A DNA stretch of 64,000 nt, taken from Lumbricus rubellus (taxonomy: Eukaryota > Annelida > Clitellata > Crassiclitellata > Lumbricidae). Shown in pieces: positions 1-12,300 of this stretch. A program made the position numbers and the translations under genes. The DNA is taken from contig OX243827.1 in assembly GCA_945859605.1 (NCBI GenBank), positions 3,438,567-3,502,566 of the forward strand. The letters run 5' to 3'. A model generated the notes under the pieces. That model was not told the origin of the DNA. It ran no database searches and saw nothing but the letters and a program-made list of their open reading frames with translations. Each line of letters starts with the position of its first letter. Position 1 is the stretch's first letter.

Positions 1-109
1 TGTAAAAAAAAGTATTTTAAAGCAGAGAAAGTGTAGAATATAACGAAATAAAAAGGTCAGAAACTAACATGTGATGGATCGAGTCCCTGTGTCACAACTG
101 TCCAGCGCA

Positions 110-189
110 TTAATCTTTTACCCGTTTGCCCCGAAGAATATCCGCTAAAAACGGGCTTAAAATTTAAAAACCAACGGGTAAAGGGTTAA
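110..189. mobile_element. Short TTAA-bounded MITE
   Basis: TTAATCTTTTACCCG at the left and CGGGTAAAGGGTTAA at the right form near-complementary ends of an ~80-bp unit delimited by TTAA. Three similar units occur in this window. Confidence 0.6.
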
Positions 190-1290
190 AGTCCTGTAAT
201 GGTAGTGTATGCTTCTCTCATGATTATACAGATTGCATGAAATTGTTACTGAAACTGCATAACCTGTTGTAGACTGATTTCAATGCATCGGTGCTTTGAA
301 TGCTCAAAGCAAAGCATACTTTGTTTTGTCACCAGTGACAGAAAATTTATGAATAAAGGCGGACACGACAACTGAGCCCCCTGAACCACACTGACGACAT
401 CTTGAGATTGGCAATTTTTTTACGACCTTTTTTGTCTTTCGACCAAAATTTCAGGAAAATATACCATTTTCACTGCTTTAAATACTGATGACCTTCTTTT
501 AGTCATTCTATCAAATTTTCAGATAAATATCAAACTCTACCATTTTCATCCACATATGCATGTAAACTAGACCATCTCTGGATGGTGGAATTATTTGTTA
601 TGTGTTTACTTTTTCTGTGGGGGGAGTGCTGTGCTATGTACTTACATGTATACAACTCATCACGAATTTTCTGGGGGAAAGGACTCCCCCACCACCCTCT
701 TCCGACATCTAGATTAAACATTGAGCCGTGAGCACATGGCCTTGTTCACAACCTCCTGCTGATGTTATGATGTTGTGTTTCTGATACTTGCTGTGTAGGA
801 ATGTTGAGCAGGACTACCAATATTTGTCTGTTTGTTGAGATGCAGGCTTCAAGAAATGCTTCAAACCGCTCTTTCTCACTGACTTTCTGACATCTGAATG
901 ATGTAATTGCACTTCCTCTGGCAACTGCCTCCGATTCACATTACTGTGTGACTGCGTGTGTTAACTTTTTTTATAATAGCAATAAAAAATAAGAGTCTAG
1001 AGTGTGCTTAAAAATATAAGCAATTGTATAGTGTCAGTGTCACTTTCTCAATGTATCAGTCAAAGGTTACCACTGTTCAAAATTGTTGGGCGTGCCAAAT
1101 TCCAGCTTGGCTAGTTTTCTATGCAAACTTAGAAGGATCAAGGAGACAACATGGAATTAAGCAATGGGGATATGGGTACAGAAAAATATAAGTTTTTAGT
1201 TGAGGTGTAAAGAGCTACACAGTCTAGGGTCAGCATCAGAGCAGGCATGCCAGCCAGGAGCTGGCCTTGTTCAGTAGCACATAACAATTA

Positions 1291-1734
1291 TACACTGTGT
1301 CCCGAAAAATTCCAAGGCTCTACGGTAAATATAAAAATAATTAGTAAACATTAATAGATTTTTAAAATTCCAGAAACAGTTTAATCCTGAAATATTTTGG
1401 AACTATAGTTATTTTATGTTCGAAATGTCCGCCATTGGCTTCCACGCATTCTTCGAGACGTACACGCCACTGACTAACAGCAGCATCGACGACCAGTTGA
1501 TCAAGTTCATCCCAAGCATTAACAATTCGCTCGCGGAGTTCTTCGATGTTTCTGACCTTTGTCTTGTATACTTTCTCCTGCATTGCTAATAAATTACAAA
1601 GAATTTTGTTGGTAATTATGTACGGATCAAAAAGGTTTTAAAATTTTCTAATTAGGCTAATTATTATCTACTAGGCCTCTAGTTTTTTTTTCATTCATAT
1701 ATTAGAGCCTTGGAATTTTTCCGGACACAGTGTA
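1291..1734 (-). mobile_element. Tc1/mariner-type deletion derivative
   Basis: The 440-bp element at 1293-1732 is flanked by TA dinucleotides (1291-1292, 1733-1734). Its 30-bp terminal inverted repeats (CACTGTGTCC... / ...GGACACAGTG) match at 29 of 30 positions. The minus strand (1362-1583) keeps a 73-codon piece resembling the C-terminus of mariner-class transposases (KVYKTKVRNIEELRERIVNA, then a VxLEECVEANGGHFEH tail). The DDE catalytic core is deleted, so it is non-autonomous. Confidence 0.85.
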
Positions 1735-2730
1735 GTTAGAAAGGTAAGAAAGAACTGATTGAGTGCATAGTAGTGTTAGTTGTGAACAATGTCAATAATT
1801 ATTTATAGGTGTGAGTTTTAAAATAAAACTTCAGTCAAACAAGGCTTCACACATAAAAACTATATTTTCAGAGTTTTAAAACTGAGTCTAATAATAATTT
1901 TCATTTATTCAACAATCCGGTTGACACTTGACACCGGTCACCGTGCACAATTTATGCAGTTTAAACAATTCACAAGAACGCAGATCATATAGTACACAAA
2001 TCTTAATCATACTAACTCAACAGACAGCCTACAATAATCGGCGTTAATAGCAGCCTACAAGGAATGTCCGCCCAACGGGGGCTCGAACTCGATAATACTA
2101 TATATCGCTTTCCAAGTTCCTTAATCTGCAATTATCTGAAAGATGGCGCCAAGTGATTCGATGAAAGATTCAATATTGAATCTTGTGAAAATATCTATTC
2201 TGTGGCAGAGTTACAACCATAGATACATCATACAACATGTAATGCCTATTCTTAGCTCTCTGTTGCATACCATAGATATAATCAAGGATCGTTTATGAGA
2301 TAATTAAAACCAAAACGAGTAGTTGAGGTTTTTTAAATTTTATTTGCTCACACGATTCTTTACTATAATTTTTTATTAACTTCATACGGACACTCGTTGT
2401 CTTACGGTTTTCTTGACGATCTAGATAATTTTACTTGCCTGCAATATGTTCGTGTACGGTGTTGCAACAAATGCTTGATGTTTCAAAACATACCTGGTGA
2501 AATGCTTGACCGTGAAAGTCCTTATAATTTTATTTTTTTCGTTTAGTTGACAAAATGCAACCGGTCATAGTATACAGTTATGCAGTTATCTTAATTAACA
2601 TCAGTCTTAACTACTAACAGAACCGACGGCCTGCAATTCATATCCTTGTATTAGGCTTCGGGAATCGAACAGGACAGTTTGATACAATTATGTGTTCAGT
2701 TTGGACAGCTTTTTCTTGTTTTAGACTTAA

Positions 2731-3952
2731 ATGGCACTGGTGCGTCACTGTGAACGCTTTCTCGTGAAACTACCTGTGTTTAGCAAGTGCACTTACTCGC
2801 ACAGCGCATCAGAGAAAGAATCAGCTGGAAGGACTCTGCCAAAAGTGACCTTATACAGCAAACCAACTGGATGTTCGCTCTGCGTTGTTGCGAAAAAAGC
2901 CCTGACTCCTTATTCCAACAGGGTATGTGGCTGTAGCCTGCTTCTTACCTGCCTGAAATCTATTTGTCATTTCTCTGTATTTCTTGAATTGGCATGCTTT
3001 GAGCTGGAGACAGGCGGTTGTTATGTCACCAGTTTTGTCACTATGTTCTGGATGAGCAAAAACGATTGAATAAAGATATTTCAGGAATATGTTTCATATA
3101 TCACAAAGTTATTATGTTTACTGGTATACGTTAAGATTCCAACATGAGTTTGAAATATCATACGTTCATTGAGAATCAAATTCTTGTCTGACATAAAAGA
3201 TGTCTATATAAAATTTTAGTATCTGACTGTTGCAGTTAGTTGAATACCTTTCCAATATGCAGACTGACTTGTTATCCTAGTTCCCCGGACAAGGACTACC
3301 ATTGCTCAACACCATGCCTTTGCCATTTTGGGCTCTTCTATGTGGAATGACCTCCCTCCTTCTATCCGTAGTGAGATCTTATTGGGGTTGTCATCCTCAT
3401 TCCCTTGCTATTTTCTCAGGCCTATCACTCAAAAGGTGTTTTATAGATTCTCACATGTATTACAATACGGTATGATGTACATTTGTTTAAAAGTCTGTTT
3501 CTGCTGTAATAGACGTTTAATGTAAGGACAGCCATCTATGTTGAGCCAGTTGACTCATATGGAAATGGGGATTTGAGTTACGAGATCCTTGCTAAGAGAA
3601 ATCTTTGTGACTAAGGAGATTTTAGTTTCTATTACTGTACCAAAAAGGTTTAACTATTGCAAGCACTGTACATAACAACATGTGAGATCTGTAATATTTT
3701 CAAGAGCAGTCGCCTTAACACCACTTCACAATTGCATGTATTAAGTAGAACTTTTCCATTTTGCAGCTGGAATTTGTTGAAGTCGACATAACTCTGCCGG
3801 AAAACCGGCCATGGTTTGAGAAATACAAGTTCGAGATACCAGTCGTACATTTTGGAGGACAGTTTCTGATGAAGCACAGAGTCGATACAAAGCTGTTGGA
3901 AAGGACTCTCGACCAGTGGGAGAAAGATCAGACATCAGCATCAAAACTCTGA
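2731..3952 (+). CDS. C5orf63: Glutaredoxin-like protein, C5orf63/YDR286C type (2 exons)
   Basis: Exons 2731-2922 and 3767-3952 join in phase 0 across a GT (GTATGT) / AG (TTTTGCAG) intron and give 125 aa. Residues 38-64 carry the thioredoxin-fold start and a CxxC redox motif (TGCSLC, Cys48 and Cys51). Exon 2 opens with LEFVEVDITLPENRPW and contains EIPVVHFGGQFLMKHRV, the cis-Pro (IPV) strand and family signature of the short glutaredoxin-like proteins represented by human C5orf63 and yeast YDR286C. Length and the exon break just after the YxNR segment fit that family. The N-terminal ~35 residues are Arg/Lys/Ser-rich and could be a mitochondrial presequence (inference). The ATG at 2731 is the first in frame. 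The substrate of the family is not established. The intron contains a LINE C-terminal fragment. Without splicing, exon 1 would run to a stop at 3067-3069. Confidence 0.9.
3290..3450 (+). mobile_element. LINE C-terminal fragment
   Basis: The plus strand encodes GSSMWNDLPPSIRSEILLGL preceded by HHAFAIL-like sequence. This is the conserved GxxxWNxLPxxIR ending of CR1/L2/Jockey-like reverse transcriptases. It lies within the intron of the glutaredoxin-like gene. Boundaries are approximate. Confidence 0.5.
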
Positions 3953-4397
3953 AGCGAGTTGTCTCTTGATTTTGCAGATATGTCATGCCAGATTGTTAAT
4001 GATGATTATTATTATTACATGCCAGAATCAGTATTGTGTTATTTAAAGATAACTACAGTGGTCGACAAATTGTTGCATTATTTAGGGAGTTGATGAATTA
4101 AATTACTTATCTAAATTTATGTAAATGTTTTAATTAACTCAGACAGGTCTATAAGAGTTTATTCAAAAATTGTGATTAATTCTGTCGAAGTTTGCTGAAT
4201 TCTAATCTGTTTATTGATGATCAGATAAAGCTAAACATTTGAAATTGGTCTTTGTGATGAGTTTATGTAGATCATATCTATCAATTTAGTAGTTTTGTTT
4301 ATATTGCACACAATCAGAGGCACTCCCAGTGCGAAAGACGCAGAGAAATGAAAGTAGTTTAGCTGACTCTAGAAAGGCTTAGCAAATACCTCAGATG

Positions 4398-4985
4398 TTT
4401 TTCAGTAGTTTGTTTTCATTTGCCAGATGATTATGTTCACAATCTGGTAAATGTGATGACAATCTCGGTAAAATGTGAGCTACTGTGTTCAGTTTTTGGA
4501 GATTTTAAATGCTAATTTTGGAAGGATTTTATAATGCTACAAAAAGATTCTGTCCGCTGATCTGTCATTAGAGATTGTTTTTATTTTGTTTTCAAGATGT
4601 TGAAGCTTGCTTTTAGCAACCATGCTTCTGCTTGCTTCTTAACGTGGAAGAGTATAGCGCTCAATTTTAGCAGAGTTGGGTCTATTATGCTTTGTTTATA
4701 AGACAAATTTGACGCTTGTTTTAACAGAATGGTGTGTACTGTGTATGCTTTGTTCTTATGGATTAATAGTGGAAGATTGCTTTTAACAGCACTCTTGTTG
4801 CAGTGCTCAACTGTTCATAAGGCAAAGTTGAAGCTACTTTTAATGTTGCTGTTAACTCTTTAATGTCAAGCGGCATTGGTTTTGAGATTGCTTTTAGTAT
4901 CGTCATCGTTAGAGTGATACGGTTGATGTTCATGCATGAAGGCATGTGATTCTAGAGTCGTGGTTGAAGGACCATTTGAACAGTT
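4398..4985 (+). repeat. Dispersed repeat, copy 1 (3' flank of the glutaredoxin-like gene)
   Basis: This is colinear with 31885-32403 (copy 2), in the same orientation and also just downstream of a gene. Shared blocks include AATCTGGTAAATGTG/AATCTGGTTAATGTG, GGTAAAATGTGAGCT, CATTAGAGATTGTT, AAGACAAATTTGA/AGGACAAATTTGA, GGCAAAGTTGAAG, GCTGTTAACTCTTTAA and GAAGGCATG..ATTCTAGAG. No ORF and no TIRs were seen. Confidence 0.85.
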
Positions 4986-6006
4986 TGCTACATAACACTT
5001 CAATCCAGACAGCACATTGAATCCAGCGCAGCACATTGTAATTGTCACAGTAATTACAAATTGATTTATCACACCATCAAAAGATACTCATAAGCAGAAG
5101 TGCTCTCAACCTGGCAAACACATGACCTTGATTATGACCATTATTATACAAAACAATCTTCAAGTACATGTGGAACATGGGACAGGAGGAGTTCACGTTG
5201 CAGACCTGGCCAGGCAAACTGTTCTAAGGAGACTGATCTTAGCCATAGTCTTGCAAGATGTGGAATGAAATTAATTCCTTTGCAATGTTGTAATTATTGT
5301 TGTTAGCAAACCCATACATTACACTACAGTATGATTGTGAATGGAATTGTAGGTTAACTGTTGGAGATGTGGCATGAATTAAATTGACATTAATTTTTAA
5401 CTGTATGCTTAATACATGTATCAAGTGTCCTTGCATTATTTCTTTGCATAATAAAGTACATATCTCACTCTTCATATCTATTATAATTATAGTACTGTAT
5501 TTAACCAAATTTTATTCTCATTATCATCTTGTTCATTCAATCTGCATCAATTGTTTATCCATAACTTGACTGGAAGACTTAAGTCTTTTCGAGTGCTTAC
5601 AGTTTTCTCTGGTGTCAGTTGATCTTGGTGACATTGGAGTTTATGGTAAATGAAATCAGCCAAATCAAGATAGTTTGTGTATTATTTCTGCGCTGTGCGC
5701 TTGGTCAACAAGTGCAACATAAATTATTAATTTTCATTAGTGTTGTGCACCACTTGTTTTAAAAACTCAGCTTGCTGGCGGACTGTGTAGCCTTTACTCG
5801 TATGCATTTATATGCATTATTGTGCCTTAGTCTATGCATAGACTTTTTTGCTTAAAATATCATGCATAACTATTTTTTGTAGATGTATGCAAGCTGGAGC
5901 GTCCAATATAATTATTTTGGCTGTGAATAAATTGAATTTAAAATGTAAAATTAGTCTATTCAGTTAATGCACAATACTCTAAATGAAAATGTGTTGATCT
6001 GATCCT

Positions 6007-6107
6007 CTGGTAACCTGACTACGACCTTCTTTGGACTACTGTTTTGGACAACCCTTCTGACTAGACACAGCACTCATGAATAAGCTGGTGCCCTGCGCTT
6101 GGCTTTC
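6007..6107 (+). repeat. Dispersed repeat with AATAAGCTGGTGCCCTGC core, copy 1
   Basis: TCCTCTGGTAACCTGACT ... CTTCTGACTAGACACAGCACTCATGAATAAGCTGGTGCCCTGCGCTTGGC is matched at 38993-39105. Shorter or inverted copies lie at ~47868-47905 (+) and ~49880-49915 (-). Probably a SINE or LINE 3' part. Confidence 0.6.
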
Positions 6108-6794
6108 GAGTGGTGCCTTAGAAATTTGGGTATTACGATTAATCATGAATGTACAACATTGTACATTTATTTAGCACTTCTAGTCTACAAAAACAACTCC
6201 AAGGCATTCCTGATGAGAAAGTCCAACACTGCAAACAAGTAAAATGGTTTTCAATTGTGGGTTAAATACGAGCGTTGAAATGGCAAGAATCAAAGCGAAT
6301 TCAAACAATGTTGACTCAATGTGCCTTAAAATAAAGTTTTATAAAGTATGAGATTGAATGTTTGAAGTGAACAGATTAGAAATAAACAAGATGCATCGAA
6401 TACAGACTGGTTACAGCGCTTGCCTTATAACGCGCAGTGCACACGTTCCATCCTCTTCCTCCCTCAAATGGTCACTGTGTATAGGGACATTGAGACTTGA
6501 AGTCCTTAGACTCGCAATTGCTTTATTATTGATCGTAAATGTATATTTATATAGCACTTCCAGTCTACAAAAACCATCGATGTTTGGATAATTGTGCCTA
6601 ATAAATGCATAATAAAAACAATAAAGAATATTAAACAATATTTATACACCGAAGCACAAGACACAAGTATTGTACTGGTGTTACGTTACAAAGTTGTAGA
6701 TCACTGTGACTTGAACTATGAATGCCCTTTGCTCTTGACCCTTGAACCGTCCCAATTAGCCATAGACCCAACATCAGTCCATGCCTGAACAGGG

Positions 6795-6862
6795 TATGAG
6801 TCAAGCAGGCTCACCACTGGACTCATTAACATGAGTCCAGTGGTGAGCCTGCTTGACTCATA
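6795..6862. repeat. Perfect palindrome, 32-bp arms, 4-nt spacer
   Basis: The left arm (6795-6826) is exactly complementary to the right arm (6831-6862) around TAAC. The right arm continues into GGGGTTCAAATCTCAG (box B-like) and contains GTGGTGAGCCTGC (box A-like). The palindrome therefore looks like an inverted duplication of the head of a tRNA-derived SINE. Confidence 0.95.
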
Positions 6863-7224
6863 ATGCAGAGCTTGGGGTTCAAATCTCAGTCACAACAGGA
6901 AAGATGTTTTGTGGTCTCTGCTCCCCTTCGATCCCATAGCAAACATGGACATGCATGCAAAATGAGTACATGATCATACAGAGTATTTATTATAACTTCT
7001 TGTACAATTAACGAATGGCTAATACTGGTAAAAGTGAAAATTAAATACATGAAGGTTATCCACAAAGGATGTGTGCAAATTACCAAGTTTGTACTTTTAC
7101 AAAGCAGAGGCTTGATTGAAGCAGACGCTTGATTGAATCGACAACTTGTCCAAGCTTTTTAACAGACATACACCTTCCAGCTAACAACAAAAGCCAATAT
7201 GACAAAACACTTGTCTGCAACCTC

Positions 7225-7340
7225 ATCAATCAATCGATCAATCAATCAATCGAACCAAATAAGATCAATATATACAATAGGACCAAATAAGATCAATCAA
7301 TCAATCGAATCAAATAAGATCAATATAAACAATTGGATTA
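7225..7340 (+). repeat. Short imperfect tandem repeat (AATAAGATCAAT / ATCAATCAATCG)
   Basis: Alternating CAATCAATCG and CCAAATAAGATCAATATA blocks, three rounds. There is no gene in 4.0-8.9 kb; this region otherwise holds only unique AT-rich sequence and dispersed repeats. Confidence 0.8.
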
Positions 7341-8491
7341 GAAACTGCAAAGCTAATGTCTGCTGTCCATCTCTGAGCTCATTTCAACATCTTTGTTTTC
7401 AATAAGTTTTGAAAACGATCTTGACACTGGTCATGAAAAAAGCTTTCACTGTCTTTCTTAAATGAACACACTTTACAAGAATCGGTCCAATACAGGAGAC
7501 TACCACATATGACAACAGTGAACTAACATGATGTTCCAGCCACCATGTAAAAGGTTCTTAACAACTCTGAAGAACCACTTGGACCGTACAACATGAAACC
7601 CACAGTGAAGCAGCATTACACAGAGCAATCAACTGATGGAATGAACGAATTAGCAAGATCTTTCGTGTCCACCGCTAGTCTACAGCTAGTCGTCGTCTGT
7701 TAACAGCACGTCCAACCTGAAGATCGCATCTCTCACCAACTTATGACATCTGCATGACTCCACAACGCTGTTCTGCAAAATTAAACCAACCAATTCGAAC
7801 TATAAATACCACAGCAACTGTAAGCTGCAGGAGCTATATAAATGTGCACATACAATTTGTTTCATAATTATTATAATTATTGTTATCGCTATTATTATAA
7901 TAATTTTCCCATCCGAGGTAGTACACCATAAACACAGCACTAACTGTTAGCAGCCCGTGTAGGCTACTATGCACAAAGTTGTAAAACAGAGTTCATACAG
8001 CATGATCAAACAAACAATCGTTGGATTACAGACCATATGTACTACTACCTGGACCACTGTTCCATTCTATTTCCAGATTTATAAGGCGCCTCTCAGAGTA
8101 CAACCTAATCAAAGGAGTTCGCAGGGCTCTTTCCCAGTGTGAAGAAAACTAAGAAAAGTCTAAAGACAACAATCAGAAGTTACAGCAGCAGTCCCAAAGA
8201 TAAGATCTCATCAGAGTTATAACAAGAAGATCATCCAACAGCAAAGCGACAACAGAGGTATAGAGGCACGATGCTGGGCAGTGGCAGTCCAAGACCGAGA
8301 CATTAAAAAGTCATGACAGTCTAAAGAGCGGAGAGGACATTCAGAGATAAAATCAGAGCTTCATATAAAAACTACGTTTTCCGATGACAAAAAATCGAAA
8401 TGATTAATTGAATGAATGTTGATTGTTGTCTTCTGACCTTCCATAACATCACGATGTGATCGACTCCACATGATAAGAATCTCGTCGGTTG

Positions 8492-8702
8492 AACATCGAG
8501 ACACATCTACAACAACAACATTGATCAATGATCAATATAATCTAATCCTTTCTACACGTCTAATCAATGTCTAATCTAAGCTAATCACTTTTATAAACAT
8601 CGAGACACATCTACAACAACAACATTGATCAATCATCAATATAGTCTAATCTCTTCTACACGTCTAATCAATGTCTAATCTAATCTAATCACTTTTATAA
8701 AC
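8492..8702 (+). repeat. ~105-bp direct duplication
   Basis: ACATCGAGACACATCTACAA..ACATTGATCAAT(G/C)ATCAATATA(A/G)TCTAATC...TCTAATCACTTTTATAAAC appears twice in tandem with three to four substitutions. Confidence 0.9.
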
Positions 8703-8919
8703 AGCCATCTTTAAAATACTGCCTCAAGAAATCGTATGCACGAGAATTGTAATAATCTGCTAACAACAGTTATCGCATAAATTCTATCCATGAGTCTGCA
8801 AGTATAAGCCTATAGGGCCTATTTATACATAACAGAATCTAACAAATGTGCTGATTGCACAAATGTGCTGTGCTGAATGGTTAGAATAGGCTAAACCTAG
8901 GGTAGATCAAAATATGTGT

Positions 8920-9030
8920 TTAGAATCGAAATATAATATAATTTGTCAGAGAGTAAACATCATTGTGTAGTTCAAGCAGTTGTATGTCGACATCCTTTGT
9001 AGGATCAACTTGCGAAACTGTCAGCAGGAA
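8920..9030 (-). CDS. Possible terminal exon of WDR41
   Basis: After a CAG acceptor (TTGGCCAG) there is a phase-0 open frame of 36 codons ending in TAA, beginning FLLTVSQVDPTKDVDIQLLE. Position, orientation and phase fit as the exon following 9382-9472. It does not show the last WD blade that mammalian WDR41 has here (a ...TCSADHLIILW-like segment). The true terminal exon may therefore lie elsewhere, or the C-terminus may be divergent. Confidence 0.25.
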   Translation of the reverse strand, partial: FLLTVSQVDPTKDVDIQLLELHNDVYSLTNYIIFRF

Positions 9031-9381
9031 CTGGCCAAGTAAGCAGGAACTTTTACTAGTTTTATCAGTTCAAACTCTTAAAAAAAATAATATCTGCTGA
9101 TATAATATAATACACCTTTACATATTTTTTTTTCTTTATTTAAACTGTTACTTTGCTTCAATCTATTTGACCAATTTCATATTCTAAGCCATGAACATAT
9201 TTTTAAATTTGCACAGCGCAAATATTTAAGCAGTAGAATGCTGAATTTCCATTTTAGTTTAGTCTTTTCGTCTTCGGTTTAATATTCATTACATCCCTTA
9301 AAATATTTTAAATTATTAGGATACATCACTAAATTATTGTACTTCAAAATCAGCATTAAAGTGTCTGCTGACTGTACCAAC

Positions 9382-12300
9382 CTGGACAGCTGCACTGTGT
9401 GCCATACATTCTTGTACCAGTTGTAGGGTCAGCTTCTTTACTTCTTCGCCATCCTCAGAATATGAGTCAAAACTACGCAGAAAAATAAGTAAAAGATGAC
9501 AAATACATGTTTATTGACACACCCTTTACCAACCAATGTTGTAGATTATCCCATACCACTTACTACATTTTGGTTAGTAATGGGTTCCACTTAGAGGAGG
9601 AGGAGGAGGAGGAGGAGGAGGAGGAGGAGGAGGAGGAGGAGGAGGAGGAGGAGGAGGAGGAGGAGGAGGAGGAGGAGGAGGAGGAGGAGGAGGAGGAGGA
9701 GGAGGAGGAGGAGGAGGAGGAGGAGGAGGAGGAGGAAGAAAGCATAATCCATAGATCCAAACTTTTCTTCAGACTTACTGCAAGATTTTAAACCATACAT
9801 CATATTTCACCAATAGATAACCACTGAGATCATCATCATCATCATTGGCGTGCCCCTCTCTGGAGCGTGGCCGTTTCCACCGTCCGTTGCCACAAGACCC
9901 TGTCCTGTGCTCGTCTCCATGCCGTGCTCAGCCCGAAGTTCAGAGGACGGAGATCTGCCTCAACCGTTCTGGTCCATGTATGCCTTGGTCATCCGGGTGG
10001 CCTCTTCCAGCCCCTTGGTGGGCCAGAAATCAGAGCTTTGAGGGCCCTGGCGTGGTCCTGCCCGGAGTCACACCGTGCAAAGTGTCCAACATCCGCAGTC
10101 TCCGCAACTCCCCCAGCTCCGAGATAGGAATTAGCCCTGTCCGCCTGTAGATTTCCGCATTAGTAGCGTGCGCAGTGTATGGAACTCGCAAGATCCTTCG
10201 CAGACACCACTGTTGGAAGGCATCCAGTTTCTTCTCAAGGACTATTGGACTACAATTTAACCACTGAGATGGCTGGCTGAAACTTCTACTATAAAAGAAA
10301 CAAAGGCAGAGAAAAGTTTTGCTACTTTCTGTCATTAGGTCAGGCATGCGTCACATTCTTGCCGCTCAAGGAATGCTAAAAAATCTACAATACAATTAAA
10401 ATTACATGTATTTACTTGATTAATCAAATCTAATTCCATACATTTATATTGTTGTAACGAACAAGCCACCAAATAAACTGCATTAAGCTTAAATCATCCA
10501 CGATTCAATGCAAATAAGTTCATTCGACAAAATTCAAATAACTGTAAGACATTAATTTTAATCTCAGAATGATAGTTATTAAAAGATTGTAAAATCACCA
10601 GGTGGAAAATTTCGTCAGTCGTCGTTCTGAAGATGTTTTTCCTGAAGCGTCCGATGAAATGACGCAGCGCCAGAGTTTGATGTTGCTGTCTTCAGAGCAT
10701 GTTGCCAACAGAGAACTAAACAAAATGGCAAATATAAATCTAAATTTAACCAGGTATTTCTATATATTAAGGGGCGTGGTGGTGTAGTGGTGGCGTCGTT
10801 GCCTTGAAGCAGGAAGGTTCGAGGTTCGAATCCACCTCGCCGCATAAGGACCTTGGGCAAGTCATTCACTCACAATTGCTCAGCGCTTCGGCGTGAAACT
10901 CCGATGCAGTGTCCGCTCTGCATTCGGGAGCGCCTCTGAGTAGTAAAGAGAGCTTGAAGGGGCACTATAACAAGTGCACATACACACATAACAAGTGCAC
11001 ATACACACATATTATTTGGTTAATAGAACAAATCATACTTTGAACATCATGAATAAAATAAATTAGACCAAAATAGCATCAATAGTCATTCTGCAAGAGG
11101 CGATACATAAATAATGAAAATCTTTCTTACTCTGACAAGAACAGCGTAGAGTCTCATCACCTGTTCTGTTGGTTTTGATTACAGTAAAATTGCACACGCA
11201 CTAAAGCCTGAGTTTTAGTTTCCCTGACCCACTTGGATTTTGACAGGACTCTCCAACTTTGGAGCACAGTTTAACATAAAGCCGTCCCCAGTTAGTTCCT
11301 TGTGCATAGTGAAAACACTGCTCAACAACTCGCTAAGACGTACTTTTGAGCAAAAGTCAACAGGTGATATATTTAATTACCTTGACATATTTATACATCG
11401 GGTTGGAGAGTGATACATTATTAGGTTGGAGAGTGAAATGCTAGTTAAGTCTTACGATGAGTGTTTGATACAAATTTCTGGGTGAGGACATAAGTGGGGG
11501 AAGTGAACGAACCCATTGCAGATGAGATCGAGGTGAAGGACTTTGCCTTCGTGTAGATCCGTCTGCTTGAGGATCTCGCGATGAAACTTCGTATCATAGA
11601 TGACCAATCCACAGCCTTGAGCGCACAGCAGATATCTCTGTGTTTCATGCAAACAATACACAAACAACAATTCGATGAACAGACTGATGATCATTGCAAA
11701 CCTATATACACTGCAACATTGCCTCCTCTCAGAATCATACCAACTACTACTAATAATAAAACAGCATCATAAACAATGATGGTATGACGACGCAACAAAT
11801 AGTAAGATCAATCATCAGACCTGTTCGAGAGGTCTGACGTGTTGAATGCTGTATGGATAAGTGCGTGACAGACCCTGATAGTCATCAACGATATTGTATT
11901 GATGGACGACGTCTTGACTGTCAATGGACCATTGCAGAACAGCGCCATCCAATGATCCACTCACAAAACACGTCTCTAACAACAACACACACACGCACAG
12001 ACAACACATGTAACGCAATGTTAGTCTCTCTTCAATATCATAGGCCAAACTTAAAACTACAACAACCCTTACAATGTTTTATTACGTGTCTGTATTTATA
12101 CATTTTAATTAAGTAGCATATTTAACACAGACAGTAAGTACACAGCATCAGGTTTCCCCTGGGGATGAGATGAGTGAGGTGGTTTCTCGTTGCATTCCCC
12201 ACAGACAATGATGGGTAAGCAACTTGCCCAAGGTCGCTCCGCAGCAGAATGTCTCTGAATGTCAATAGGATTAATAAACGTGGGTGTACAGGGATGTTAT

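Noticed and set aside
3741..3986. Minus-strand frames over the glutaredoxin exon
   Set aside because: Shadows of the conserved plus-strand exon, which carries the family motifs.
9507..9803. Poly-Glu / poly-Ser / poly-Leu frames
   Set aside because: Translation of the (AGG)n microsatellite.
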